From the NCBI RefSeq assembly GCF_001637325.1, contig NZ_LRXL01000026.1:620001-684000 (forward strand): a DNA stretch of 64,000 nt, read 5' to 3'. This DNA comes from Cochleicola gelatinilyticus. Its GTDB lineage: Bacteria; Bacteroidota; Bacteroidia; Flavobacteriales; Flavobacteriaceae. The position numbers and the translations under genes are program-made. Below are positions 8,906 to 17,830 of the stretch, piece after piece; the first letter of the stretch is position 1, and the number at the start of each line of letters is the position of its first letter. A model generated the notes under the pieces. It had not been told where the DNA came from. It ran no database searches and saw nothing but the letters and a program-made list of their open reading frames with translations.

Positions 8906-9706
8906 ATGAAAAAAATTGTTTTACTGCTTCTTCTTGTACTTACCGCATTAAGTTGCAAAAATGACGACGACGCAATCCTTATACAAGCAGACTCTTCTGT
9001 AGACTTTACTTTTACTCAAAACTGGAATGGACAGACTATCGAAAATTCAGATTATCAGAATACTACATACGTTAATGCTAATGGGGAGAGCATGACACTC
9101 TCTAAAGTAAATTACTTACTTTCAGATTTCACTTTTACCTCTGTAACCGACGGTACCGTATATGCTTCAGAGGATTATAATCTTGTATTGGCACGTGATG
9201 GAGAGAATACCACATTTACACCAGACATTGAAATTCCTGAGGGCGATTATACCGTTTCTTTTACCTTCGGATTTGACGATGAAGACAATGACAAAGAAGG
9301 TGGGTATAATGATCTTAATTCAGTTGACGGTTTCTGGAGTGTTCCTGCGATGCTTGGAGGCGGATATCATTACCAACGGATTGAAGGAACTTATATTAAT
9401 AATGCAGCAGAGGTTACAAATTTTCAGTTTCATACTGTACGAGCAAATCGTCATGAAACACTACCTCCAGGACCAGATACTCTTGTTGAGTTAAGAGACA
9501 CTTCCTTTGAGGTTAATTTAGGAACTGTTTCCGTAGGTACTACTACAAATATTGAAGTGAAAGCAAATATTGCAGAGTGGTTTAACAATCCTATTACATG
9601 GGATTTAAACGAGCGTTTTATGGTGTTAATGCCTAATTTTCAAGCACAATTAGACATGAAAGAAAATGGTAATACCGTATTCGAATTAGGAGCTGTTACA
9701 CAGTAA
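8906..9706 (+). CDS. MbnP-like copper-binding family lipoprotein
   Basis: 266 residues with a lipobox LTALSC (Cys17). The domain matches the MbnP family: VDFTFTQNWNG near the start, a central SKVNYLLSDFTF block, DGFWSVPAMLGGGYHYQRIEG and NFQFHTVRAN. In methanotrophs MbnP binds copper after the partner MbnH converts a tryptophan to kynurenine. Tryptophans here are at 40, 144, 225 and 232; which, if any, is modified cannot be told. The next gene, 4 bases after the stop, is the MbnH-like enzyme, which strongly supports the assignment. Copper binding is inferred from the family. Confidence 0.82.
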   Translation: MKKIVLLLLLVLTALSCKNDDDAILIQADSSVDFTFTQNWNGQTIENSDYQNTTYVNANGESMTLSKVNYLLSDFTFTSVTDGTVYASEDYNLVLARDGENTTFTPDIEIPEGDYTVSFTFGFDDEDNDKEGGYNDLNSVDGFWSVPAMLGGGYHYQRIEGTYINNAAEVTNFQFHTVRANRHETLPPGPDTLVELRDTSFEVNLGTVSVGTTTNIEVKANIAEWFNNPITWDLNERFMVLMPNFQAQLDMKENGNTVFELGAVTQ

Positions 9707-9710
9707 TAAC

Positions 9711-10790
9711 ATGAAGAATTTAAGCGGAATTTGGAGTATATTTTTTATGGCAGGATGCCTTTTTTCCTGTAGTGATGATACGCCGCAGAATGAAGGATAT
9801 ATTCCAACTCCCTTAGACTTAAATACACCTGAATTTTTCGACAATTCTATTCTTCCACCGGTCATTCCGCAAGACAATCCACAGACTGTAGAAGGAGTTG
9901 CTCTAGGTAAAAAGCTTTTTTTCGACCCCATTCTTTCTGGAGACAAGACCTTAAATTGTGCAGGTTGCCACCAACCTGAGCATGCTTTTTCAGATCCCCG
10001 TCAATTTAGTGTTGGAATTTCAGGTGAAGAAGGATTTAGAAACGCAATGCCACTTCATAATTTAGCTTATAATTTTAGAGAAAAGTTTAATTGGGATGGA
10101 AGTGCCAATTCTCTTGAAGAACAAATGTTTGGTCCAGTTACTAACCCCATAGAAATGAATAACACATGGAGCAATGTAGAGGCGACACTTCAAGAAAGTT
10201 CAACATATCCAAGACTTTTTTTAGAAGCTTTCGGAACAGAACGTATCGATTCCACGCTCGTTACAAAAGCAATTTCTCAATTTATTCGAACATTAATTTC
10301 AGGTAATTCAAAATTTGATCGATACCTCAACAATGAAATAAGCCTAACGCCTCAAGAAGAAAATGGACTTAATGTATTTCTAGACGAAAGTCGTGGAGAT
10401 TGTTTTCATTGCCATGGATTGCCTTCAACACCCCTTTGGACAGACAATGCCTTTCACAACAATGGTCTCGACGAAGTAATTACCGACAGAGGACTTGGAA
10501 ATGTTACCGGAGACCCAAGAGACTTCGGATTATTTAGAAGTCCGTCGTTACGTAACCTTGCCTATACCGCTCCGTACATGCACGATGGTAGGTTTGGCAC
10601 CTTAGAAGAAGTTATCGATCATTACAGTGAAGGGTTGGTCTATTCTGAAACTATAGACCCACTTATGAAGAAGGTTTCTGAAGGAGGCGTAGGGCTTACA
10701 GAAAGTGACAAAGCGGATCTAAAAGCGTTTCTTTTATCCTTATCAGATCCATCCTTTATTTCCAATCCCGATTTTCAACGTCCCAATTAA
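9711..10790 (+). CDS. Di-haem cytochrome c peroxidase family protein (MbnH/MauG-like)
   Basis: 359 residues with a lipobox ending FSC (Cys20). Two c-type haem sites are present: C83-A-G-C-H87 and C231-F-H-C-H235. The family pattern is complete, with GKKLFFDPILSGD before haem 1 and FRSPSLRNLAYTAPYMHDGRFGTLEEVIDHY after haem 2. Members include bacterial cytochrome c peroxidase, MauG and MbnH. Direct coupling to the MbnP-like gene makes MbnH-type protein-oxidising activity the best guess; ordinary peroxide reduction is the alternative. Periplasmic or surface lipoprotein. Confidence 0.88.
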   Translation: MKNLSGIWSIFFMAGCLFSCSDDTPQNEGYIPTPLDLNTPEFFDNSILPPVIPQDNPQTVEGVALGKKLFFDPILSGDKTLNCAGCHQPEHAFSDPRQFSVGISGEEGFRNAMPLHNLAYNFREKFNWDGSANSLEEQMFGPVTNPIEMNNTWSNVEATLQESSTYPRLFLEAFGTERIDSTLVTKAISQFIRTLISGNSKFDRYLNNEISLTPQEENGLNVFLDESRGDCFHCHGLPSTPLWTDNAFHNNGLDEVITDRGLGNVTGDPRDFGLFRSPSLRNLAYTAPYMHDGRFGTLEEVIDHYSEGLVYSETIDPLMKKVSEGGVGLTESDKADLKAFLLSLSDPSFISNPDFQRPN

Positions 10791-10925
10791 TAAAAAAAGC
10801 CTCTTTCTTATCTTTATTAAAAGTCGCTAGAGCCCTAATCTAAAAGGGTTGTTAATTATTATATAAATCTATTCCACAATACCCTAAAATGATCTATAGA
10901 CTATGGTTTAAAGGCGCATTTAACG

Positions 10926-10933
10926 TATATTTG
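10926..10933 (+). promoter_or_regulatory. Putative promoter (-7 box) of the suf operon
   Basis: TATATTTG is a perfect TAnnTTTG box, 31 bases before the ATG at 10965, in the 174-base gap that separates the MbnH-like gene from sufA. The -33 TTTG is not obvious. The spacing implies a short leader of about 25 bases. No binding site for an iron-sulfur regulator could be recognised. Confidence 0.5.
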
Positions 10934-10964
10934 CACTCTAATTTAGAACTAATCTACATTAAAA

Positions 10965-11294
10965 ATGATTAAAGTAAGTGATAGTGCAAAAGCTCGAATC
11001 TCTCTTCTCATGTCAGAAGAAGGTTTTGACGTATCAAAAGACTTTGTACGTGTTGGAGTAAAAAGCGGCGGATGTTCAGGATTGTCTTACGATTTAAAGT
11101 TTGATCATGGCACAGGAGAAAATGATAAAGTTTTTGAAGATCATTCGGTTAAGATTGCAGTAGATAAAAAAAGTTTTTTATATCTAGTAGGCACAACCCT
11201 CGAATATAGTGGAGGTTTAAATGGAAAAGGTTTTGTGTTTAACAATCCAAATGCAAATAGAACCTGCGGATGCGGAGAGTCTTTTTCGTTATAA
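10965..11294 (+). CDS. sufA: A-type iron-sulfur carrier, HesB/IscA/SufA family
   Basis: 109 residues. A-type carriers receive and pass on Fe-S clusters. The three conserved cysteines are present: Cys37 in GGCSGL and Cys101/Cys103 in CGCGESF. Length is standard. It is the first gene of the suf operon, 17 bases before sufB, with a promoter-like box just upstream. Symbol sufA is given by operon position; an ErpA-like role cannot be excluded from sequence alone. Confidence 0.9.
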   Translation: MIKVSDSAKARISLLMSEEGFDVSKDFVRVGVKSGGCSGLSYDLKFDHGTGENDKVFEDHSVKIAVDKKSFLYLVGTTLEYSGGLNGKGFVFNNPNANRTCGCGESFSL

Positions 11295-11311
11295 AATATT
11301 AAATCTAAACA

Positions 11312-12760
11312 ATGAGTAAATACACAGAAGACGATTTAAAGAAAGAACTCGAAACAAAAGAGTACGAATACGGTTTTTATACCGATATCGAATCTGATAC
11401 GTTTCCAGTGGGATTAAATGAGGACATTGTTCGTGCTATTTCTAAAAAGAAAGAAGAGCCCGAATGGATGACCGAATGGCGATTGGAAGCCTTTGCGTAT
11501 TGGAAAGAAATGGTAGAGCCAGAATGGGCAAATGTTCATTATGAAAAGCCAAATTTTCAAAACATTTCCTATTATTCTGCACCTAACAAAAAGCCTAAAT
11601 ACGACAGTATCGATGATGTGGATCCAGAGTTATTGGAAACTTTCAATAAATTAGGGATTTCATTAGACGAGCAAAAGAAATTGGCTGGTGTTGCCGTAGA
11701 TATTGTAATGGACTCTGTTTCGGTAGCAACCACTTTTAAAAAGACACTCGGAGAGAAAGGAATTATTTTTTGTTCTATTTCTGAAGCGATCAAAGAACAT
11801 CCAGAACTGGTACGAAAACATCTTGGTTCTGTAGTCCCGCAGCGGGACAACTTTTACGCTGCTTTAAATAGCGCCGTTTTTAGCGATGGTTCTTTTTGTT
11901 ACATTCCAAAAGGGGTACGTTGCCCGATGGAGCTTTCTACATACTTTAGAATTAACCAAGCTGGAACTGGACAATTTGAACGTACGCTTGTTATTGCCGA
12001 TGAGGGAAGTTATGTAAGTTACTTAGAAGGGTGTACGGCACCCAGCCGTGACGAAAATCAGCTCCATGCAGCTGTTGTAGAACTCATCGCATTAGATGAT
12101 GCCGAAATAAAATATTCAACAGTACAAAATTGGTATCCTGGTAACAAAGAAGGAAAAGGTGGTGTTTTTAATTTCGTAACAAAACGCGGAATCTGTGAAA
12201 AAAATGCAAAAATCTCTTGGACACAAGTAGAAACTGGAAGTGCTGTAACCTGGAAATACCCAAGTTGTATCCTAAAGGGAGACAATTCGATTGGAGAATT
12301 TTACTCGATTGCGGTTACCAATAACTTTCAGCAGGCAGATACGGGTACTAAAATGATTCATTTAGGAAAAAACACCAAAAGTACGATCATTTCAAAAGGG
12401 GTTTCCGCAGGACAATCTCAAAACAGCTACCGTGGATTAGTAAAAATTAGTCCGAACGCAGACAATGCCCGAAACTTTTCACAATGCGACTCTTTATTAA
12501 TGGGGAATAATTGTGGCGCACATACTTTCCCATATATAGAAGTTAAAAATAAATCAGCTAAGATAGAACACGAGGCAACTACAAGTAAAATTGGAGAAGA
12601 CCAGATTTTTTATTGTAATCAAAGAGGAATCGATACCGAAAAAGCAATCGCATTAATTGTAAATGGTTTTAGCAAAGAGGTCTTAAACAAATTACCAATG
12701 GAATTTGCTGTTGAAGCTCAAAAGCTTTTAGAAATAAGCTTAGAAGGTTCGGTAGGATAA
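11312..12760 (+). CDS. sufB: Fe-S cluster assembly scaffold SufB
   Basis: 482 residues, the normal SufB length. SufB forms the SufBC2D scaffold on which clusters are built with sulfur from SufS/SufE. Typical blocks are present: [70 protein letters not shown] and the C-terminal [21 protein letters not shown]. It is followed by a small lipoprotein gene and then sufC. No disruption is seen. Confidence 0.97.
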   Translation: MSKYTEDDLKKELETKEYEYGFYTDIESDTFPVGLNEDIVRAISKKKEEPEWMTEWRLEAFAYWKEMVEPEWANVHYEKPNFQNISYYSAPNKKPKYDSIDDVDPELLETFNKLGISLDEQKKLAGVAVDIVMDSVSVATTFKKTLGEKGIIFCSISEAIKEHPELVRKHLGSVVPQRDNFYAALNSAVFSDGSFCYIPKGVRCPMELSTYFRINQAGTGQFERTLVIADEGSYVSYLEGCTAPSRDENQLHAAVVELIALDDAEIKYSTVQNWYPGNKEGKGGVFNFVTKRGICEKNAKISWTQVETGSAVTWKYPSCILKGDNSIGEFYSIAVTNNFQQADTGTKMIHLGKNTKSTIISKGVSAGQSQNSYRGLVKISPNADNARNFSQCDSLLMGNNCGAHTFPYIEVKNKSAKIEHEATTSKIGEDQIFYCNQRGIDTEKAIALIVNGFSKEVLNKLPMEFAVEAQKLLEISLEGSVG

Positions 12761-12802
12761 GCTTTAATAAATTATATTAATAAAAGTACCAAAGTGATAG
12801 CT

Positions 12803-13165
12803 ATGAAAAAAGCAGCGTTATTAATCGTTATAATTCTTACGGTTTTATCTTGTAAAACAGAAAATAATGATCCTATTTATGAAGGAGAGTTTATCTATAT
12901 CGCTGATGGAGCCGTTCTAAAAGGAACAGATTTTATCTACGGTGTTACATTAGATGATAAAGCTGCAGCATTAGCTGAAGAAGTAAATCCTGTAAAAGAA
13001 AATGATTTCGACATGGTACCCGTTACCATTAAAGGAAAATTAGGTGAAAATCCTTTGTTTACTGAAACAGGTGAAGGTTGGCCAGAAATCTTAACCATCA
13101 CAGAAATTGTATCGGTGGGAACGACTCCTGCTAAAGCAGATGTAAAAATTGAAGAAAAGAAATAA
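12803..13165 (+). CDS. Small lipoprotein of unknown function inside the suf operon
   Basis: 120 residues from the ATG at 12803, nine bases inside a GTG-initiated longer frame (12794); the ATG gives a clean lipoprotein signal MKKAALL...LTVLSC with Cys17. The mature part is acidic and predicted mostly beta, with no motif I recognise. It is 42 bases after sufB and only 5 before sufC, so it is almost certainly co-transcribed. Why an exported lipoprotein sits among cytosolic Fe-S assembly genes is unclear. Confidence 0.75.
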   Translation: MKKAALLIVIILTVLSCKTENNDPIYEGEFIYIADGAVLKGTDFIYGVTLDDKAAALAEEVNPVKENDFDMVPVTIKGKLGENPLFTETGEGWPEILTITEIVSVGTTPAKADVKIEEKK

Positions 13166-13170
13166 AGACC

Positions 13171-13920
13171 ATGCTAAAAATTAAAAATTTACACGCACGT
13201 GTAGAAGACAAAAATATATTAAAAGGAATCGACCTTAACGTTAATGCTGGCGAAGTGCATGCGATCATGGGTCCTAATGGTTCTGGGAAAAGCACACTAG
13301 CTTCTGTTATTGCAGGGAAAGAAGAATTTGAAATGCAAAAGGGTGAAATCACTTTTATGGATGAAGATATTTCCGAGATGGATCCAGAGGAACGGGCACA
13401 TAAAGGTATTTTTCTTTCATTTCAATATCCTATCGAGATTCCAGGAGTATCTGTAACTAATTTTATTAAAACGGCGATTAATGAAACTCGCAAGTCCAAA
13501 GGGTTAGAAGATATGCCAGCAGGAAAAATGCTGAAAATGATTAAAGAAAAAGCAGATCTTTTAGAAATAGACCGTAAGTTCTTATCCCGATCCCTAAACG
13601 AAGGGTTTTCTGGAGGAGAAAAGAAACGGAATGAAATTTTTCAAATGGCAATGCTCGAACCGAAACTCGCCATTCTTGATGAAACCGATTCAGGATTAGA
13701 CATTGATGCTTTAAAAGTAGTTGCTAACGGAGTAAATAAATTAAAGAGTGCAGACAACGCAGTAGTGGTTATTACACACTATCAGCGATTGCTCGATTAT
13801 ATTGTACCCGACTTTGTCCATGTTTTAATGAATGGGAAAATCGTGAAGTCTGGAACTAAAGAACTGGCTTACGAACTTGAAGAAAAAGGGTACGACTGGA
13901 TCAAAGAGGAATTGGTATAA
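13171..13920 (+). CDS. sufC: Fe-S cluster assembly ATPase SufC
   Basis: 249 residues, ABC-type ATPase of the SufBCD scaffold. Walker A GPNGSGKST is at 34-42, the signature FSGGEKK at 146-152 and Walker B LAILDETDSGLD follows at about 165-176. Like other SufC proteins it has no membrane partner. The start at 13171 is 5 bases after the preceding lipoprotein gene. A 70-base gap with a hairpin separates it from sufD. Confidence 0.97.
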   Translation: MLKIKNLHARVEDKNILKGIDLNVNAGEVHAIMGPNGSGKSTLASVIAGKEEFEMQKGEITFMDEDISEMDPEERAHKGIFLSFQYPIEIPGVSVTNFIKTAINETRKSKGLEDMPAGKMLKMIKEKADLLEIDRKFLSRSLNEGFSGGEKKRNEIFQMAMLEPKLAILDETDSGLDIDALKVVANGVNKLKSADNAVVVITHYQRLLDYIVPDFVHVLMNGKIVKSGTKELAYELEEKGYDWIKEELV

Positions 13921-13936
13921 CAATTCAGAATAAAAT

Positions 13937-13975
13937 ATTCAAAAAAGTTGAGTAATAAACTTTAGTTTTTTGAAT
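13937..13975 (+). other. Inverted repeat between sufC and sufD, flanked by a direct repeat
   Basis: ATTCAAAAAA (13937-13946) pairs with TTTTTTGAAT (13966-13975), and GTT/AAC adds to the stem. It could act as a weak terminator or an mRNA stability/processing hairpin between the two suf genes. AATTCAGAATAAAA is repeated directly at 13922-13935 and 13973-13986, the second copy just before the sufD start. Confidence 0.5.
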
Positions 13976-13990
13976 TCAGAATAAAAAAAT

Positions 13991-15307
13991 ATGAGCTTAA
14001 AAGAAAAAATAGTATCCTCTTATATTGCTTTTGAAGATCATCTAGAAGATGACTCTCCAATACATGAGCTACGTAATGAGGCTATAAAAACTTTCGAAAC
14101 AAACGGTTTTCCTACAAAAAAGGAAGAAGCTTGGAAATATACATCCCTAAATTCGTTACTTAAAAATGATTATAGCATCCTTCCAAGGAAAGCAGATCAT
14201 ACCATCGAATTTAAGGATGTAAAACAGTATTTCTTGCATGATATCGATACGTACAAAATTGTCTTTATCGATGGTGTTTATAGTTCTTTCCTATCGGAAA
14301 CAACTCATGATGCTGTAGATGTATGTTTATTATCTTCTGCTTTAAGCAAATCGAAATATAAATCGGTTATTGAAGCTTATTTTAATAAAGCAGCAAAACA
14401 AGATAGTTTAACATCTTTAAATACCGCATTTGCTAAAGAAGGAGCTTACATTCACATTCCGAAGCATAAAGAAGTAGAAAAACCTATTGAGATTATTAAT
14501 TTCTCAACAGGAAACGAAGCCGCTATTTTATTACAACCACGTAATCTTATTGTGGTAGGAGAAAATGCACATGTTCAAATAATAGAACGCCATCAGAACC
14601 TATCAAACAATGAAGTGCTTACCAATTCGGTCACTGAAATTTTCGCTGAGAAACGCGCCTTTGTAGATTATTATAAAATTCAGACCGACAATAAATCCGC
14701 TTCATTAATAGATAATACTTTCCTTTCACAAGAACGTGATAGTAATTGTAATGTGCATACCTTCTCTTTTGGTGGAAAATTAACACGAAATAATCTTAAT
14801 TTCTTTCAGAACGGAGAACATTGCGAGTCAACGCTAAAAGGTATTACGATCCTTGAAGACAAGCAACATGTTGATCACAACACTTTAGTTCATCACATTG
14901 CACCAAATTGTGAAAGCCACCAAGATTACAAAGGGATTTTCGACGAACGTTCTACGGGAGTTTTTAACGGTAAAATTGTTGTAGAGAAAGATGCTCAAAA
15001 AATTGATGCCTTTCAACAAAACAATAACATTCTTATTTCCGATAAAGCCACTATAAATTCGAAACCGCAACTTGAAATTTTTGCAGATGATGTAAAGTGT
15101 TCTCACGGTTGCACCATCGGGCAATTAGATGAAGATGCTCTGTTCTATATGCGATCTCGTGGTATTGGAACAAAAGAGGCACGCGCATTGCTCATGTATG
15201 CATTCGCAAATAATGTGCTAGAAAGTGTGAAAATTCCAGAACTTAAACGACGCATTAATAAGCTAATCGCAGACAAAATCGGAGTTTCTCTCGGGTTCGA
15301 ACTTTAA
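13991..15307 (+). CDS. sufD: Fe-S cluster assembly protein SufD
   Basis: 438 residues. SufD is the SufB paralogue that completes the SufBC2D scaffold and is needed for iron entry. The SufD pattern is clear: KKEEAWKYTSL near the N-terminus, the right-handed beta-helix core, HQDYKGIFDERSTGVFNGKIVV, and the C-terminal DVKCSHGCTIGQLDEDALFYMRSRGI, with the conserved Cys-His pair. Followed after 23 bases by sufS. Confidence 0.96.
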   Translation: MSLKEKIVSSYIAFEDHLEDDSPIHELRNEAIKTFETNGFPTKKEEAWKYTSLNSLLKNDYSILPRKADHTIEFKDVKQYFLHDIDTYKIVFIDGVYSSFLSETTHDAVDVCLLSSALSKSKYKSVIEAYFNKAAKQDSLTSLNTAFAKEGAYIHIPKHKEVEKPIEIINFSTGNEAAILLQPRNLIVVGENAHVQIIERHQNLSNNEVLTNSVTEIFAEKRAFVDYYKIQTDNKSASLIDNTFLSQERDSNCNVHTFSFGGKLTRNNLNFFQNGEHCESTLKGITILEDKQHVDHNTLVHHIAPNCESHQDYKGIFDERSTGVFNGKIVVEKDAQKIDAFQQNNNILISDKATINSKPQLEIFADDVKCSHGCTIGQLDEDALFYMRSRGIGTKEARALLMYAFANNVLESVKIPELKRRINKLIADKIGVSLGFEL

Positions 15308-15330
15308 TCTAAAATTACGCAGCTAAAGGT

Positions 15331-16548
15331 ATGGCATTCGATATTGAAAAAATTCGGGCAGATTTCCCTATTCTAAAACGCACCGTGAATACGTACCCGC
15401 TGGTGTATCTCGATAATGCAGCTACCTCTCAAAAACCTCAGCAGGTTATTGATAGTATTGTAGGGTATTACAGTAATTACAATGCCAATATTCATCGTGG
15501 TGTTCACTCGCTTTCACAAGAGGCTACCGATGCTTATGAAATGGCGCGTCAAAAGATTCAAAAACATTTTAATGCAGCACATGCACACGAAATAATTTTT
15601 ACTCCCGGTACGACGCATGGTATTAATTTAATAGCAAACGGATTTTCATCGCTTCTGAAAAAAGGCGATGAAATTATTGTTTCTGCACTCGAACACCATT
15701 CTAATATTGTGCCTTGGCAAATGCTTTGTGAAAAAACAGGAGCACAACTGAAGGTGATTCCAATGAATGAAGAAGGCACACTCGTCATGTCTGCTTACAA
15801 AGAACTCCTTTCAGAAAGAACAAAACTCGTTTTTGTAAATCATATTTCCAATGCCTTAGGAACCATAAATCCTATTGAAGAGATCATTCAACTAGCACAC
15901 GAGGTAAATGCGGCTGTACTTATCGATGGAGCACAATCTTGTTCGCATATAAAGCCAGATCTACAAGAATTAGATGTGGATTTCTATGTGACCTCTGCTC
16001 ATAAAATGTGTGGTCCTACTGGGATTGGCATGTTGTACCTAAAAGAAGAATGGGGCAAGAAACTTCCGCCCTATCAAGGAGGAGGTGAAATGATTGCTGA
16101 AGTAACCTTCGAAAAAACCACTTATGCAGAAATGCCACATAAGTTTGAGGCGGGAACCCCAAATATTTCAGGAGGAATTGCATTTGGAGCAGCAATTGAT
16201 TATCTTAACACCATTGGTTTTAAAGCTATAGAAGCACATGAAAATGCATTGCTAAACTATGCTACTGAAGCTCTTTTAGCCATAGAAGGACTTAAAATTT
16301 ATGGAACTGGAACAGCGAAAACCTCGGTCATTTCTTTTAATATTGAAGGAGTACACCCCTACGATATGGGAACGATTTTAGACAAATTAGGAATTGCAGT
16401 ACGAACCGGTCACCATTGTGCACAACCTATTATGGAATTTTACAAAATTCCGGGTACCGTTCGAGCCTCTTTCGCTTTTTATAATACTTTAGAAGAAGTA
16501 GACCGCCTCGTAGCTGGGGTAAAGAAAGCTAAAATGATGCTCTCTTAA
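15331..16548 (+). CDS. sufS: Cysteine desulfurase SufS
   Basis: 405 residues. SufS is a PLP enzyme that removes sulfur from L-cysteine and hands it to SufE. The PLP lysine is Lys225 in TSAHKMCGPTG; the sulfur-accepting cysteine is Cys363 in RTGHHCAQP. The NxHRGVHxLSxEAT block near residue 53 is typical of group II desulfurases. It is placed between sufD and a META-domain lipoprotein gene, with sufE two genes downstream. Confidence 0.96.
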   Translation: MAFDIEKIRADFPILKRTVNTYPLVYLDNAATSQKPQQVIDSIVGYYSNYNANIHRGVHSLSQEATDAYEMARQKIQKHFNAAHAHEIIFTPGTTHGINLIANGFSSLLKKGDEIIVSALEHHSNIVPWQMLCEKTGAQLKVIPMNEEGTLVMSAYKELLSERTKLVFVNHISNALGTINPIEEIIQLAHEVNAAVLIDGAQSCSHIKPDLQELDVDFYVTSAHKMCGPTGIGMLYLKEEWGKKLPPYQGGGEMIAEVTFEKTTYAEMPHKFEAGTPNISGGIAFGAAIDYLNTIGFKAIEAHENALLNYATEALLAIEGLKIYGTGTAKTSVISFNIEGVHPYDMGTILDKLGIAVRTGHHCAQPIMEFYKIPGTVRASFAFYNTLEEVDRLVAGVKKAKMMLS

Positions 16549-16580
16549 TTGAAAAAAAACTCACTTAACACACTATAATT

Positions 16581-17015
16581 ATGAAATACGCACTTACAAT
16601 TTCAGTACTAATATGTTCTCTTTTATTTACAAGTTGCGATGAAACAAAACGTGTAATCGACGCGGCCGGAAGTGTGCAACTTTCTGGCACCTACACTGTA
16701 ACGGGTTTAAATTCTGCAAAGATTGCTGCAGGAGATCTTACGCTTGGTTTTGCTGCTCTTGATAAATCGGTAAACGGATCTACAGGCTGTAACACTTTCT
16801 TCGGAAACTACACGATTGATTATCCTGCCTTAACTTTTGGCGAATTAGCTGTTACAAAAAAGGCCTGTCCAGGAACGAGTATGAAAACAGAAACCACCTA
16901 TTTAGAAGCATTAAACAATGTAGGTTCTTATGGGTTACAAGACGGAGTGCTTACCCTTTATTCAAAAACAGATCGCAGTGTTCTCATTACAGCTAAAAAA
17001 GACACACAAGAATAA
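16581..17015 (+). CDS. META-domain lipoprotein
   Basis: 144 residues with a lipobox LLFTSC (Cys19). The mature part matches the META (HslJ-like) domain: LSGTYTVTGLN, NGSTGCNTFFGNYTI, LAVTKKACPG and a C-terminal LTLYSK. Such proteins sit in the cell envelope; a general function is not established, though E. coli HslJ is linked to novobiocin resistance. Only 5 bases separate it from sufE, so it belongs to the suf transcript. It is the second lipoprotein gene inside this operon. Confidence 0.85.
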   Translation: MKYALTISVLICSLLFTSCDETKRVIDAAGSVQLSGTYTVTGLNSAKIAAGDLTLGFAALDKSVNGSTGCNTFFGNYTIDYPALTFGELAVTKKACPGTSMKTETTYLEALNNVGSYGLQDGVLTLYSKTDRSVLITAKKDTQE

Positions 17016-17020
17016 AATTT

Positions 17021-17443
17021 ATGACAATTAAGGAAATACAAGAAGAATTAATAGATGAGTTTTCCATGTTCGACGACTGGATGGAACGCTATGAGTATAT
17101 GATCGATCTTGGAAAATCACTTCCATTAATTAACCCTAAAGAAAAAACAGAGGATAAACTTATTAAAGGATGCCAATCGAAAGTATGGTTGCATTCAGAA
17201 TTAAAAAACGATAAAGTCGTATTTACTGCCGATAGTGATGCCATAATCACCAAAGGCATTATTGCGATTTTAATTCGTGTGTTTTCCAATCAGCCGCCCG
17301 AGGCTATTATTAATGCAGATACCGATTTTATCGATGCCATCGGTCTAAAAGAACATTTATCACCCACACGTGCAAATGGTTTGGTATCGATGATTAAACA
17401 ATTAAAATTATACGCTGTCGCCTATCAAGCACAGCTTAAGTAA
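17021..17443 (+). CDS. sufE: Sulfur acceptor protein SufE
   Basis: 140 residues, the usual size. SufE accepts persulfide from SufS and delivers it to SufB. The acceptor cysteine is Cys51 in IKGCQSKVWL, and LPxxxPxxKTExxxIxGCQSxVWL reads as the full family signature. The C-terminal GLKEHLSPTRANGL motif is also typical. It follows the META lipoprotein by 5 bases and precedes the DUF59 gene by 8. Confidence 0.95.
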   Translation: MTIKEIQEELIDEFSMFDDWMERYEYMIDLGKSLPLINPKEKTEDKLIKGCQSKVWLHSELKNDKVVFTADSDAIITKGIIAILIRVFSNQPPEAIINADTDFIDAIGLKEHLSPTRANGLVSMIKQLKLYAVAYQAQLK

Positions 17444-17451
17444 TAAACGCT

Positions 17452-17778
17452 ATGAGTACGGAAGAATTAGACACCACCGAATTAGGAGAAAAGATTTTAA
17501 AAGTAATTAAAACAATTTACGATCCTGAAATCCCTGTGGATATATACGAACTGGGATTGATCTATGATGTTTTTGTAAATGAAGACAGGGAAGTAAAAAT
17601 TTTAATGACGTTGACCACTCCTAACTGCCCAGTTGCAGAATCACTACCCTTGGAAGTAGAGGATAAAGTTAAATCTATTAAATTAGTGAAAGATGCCGAA
17701 GTTGAGATCACATTCGATCCACCTTGGACACAAGACCTAATGAGCGAAGAGGCAAAATTAGAATTAGGAATGCTTTAA
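17452..17778 (+). CDS. SUF-system DUF59/MIP18 family Fe-S assembly protein
   Basis: 108 residues. The DUF59 motif DPEIPVDIYELGLIY is at 24-38 and the conserved cysteine is Cys59 in TTPNCPVAESLP. In Bacteroidota this small protein is a standard member of the suf operon and is thought to aid cluster maturation or delivery, like SufT or eukaryotic MIP18/CIAO2. It has no signal peptide. Its place directly after sufE agrees with this. Confidence 0.92.
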   Translation: MSTEELDTTELGEKILKVIKTIYDPEIPVDIYELGLIYDVFVNEDREVKILMTLTTPNCPVAESLPLEVEDKVKSIKLVKDAEVEITFDPPWTQDLMSEEAKLELGML

Positions 17779-17830
17779 TGCTGTTTACACAACAAATGCA
17801 GAAAGACCAATCTCAGTAAAAGTAAGGAAT

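Noticed and set aside
10791-10860. Terminator after the MbnH-like gene
   Set aside because: Only loose AT-rich or G-T rich pairings (TTAATAAA/TTTATTAA, AGCCCT/AGGGTT) without a T-run; not convincing.
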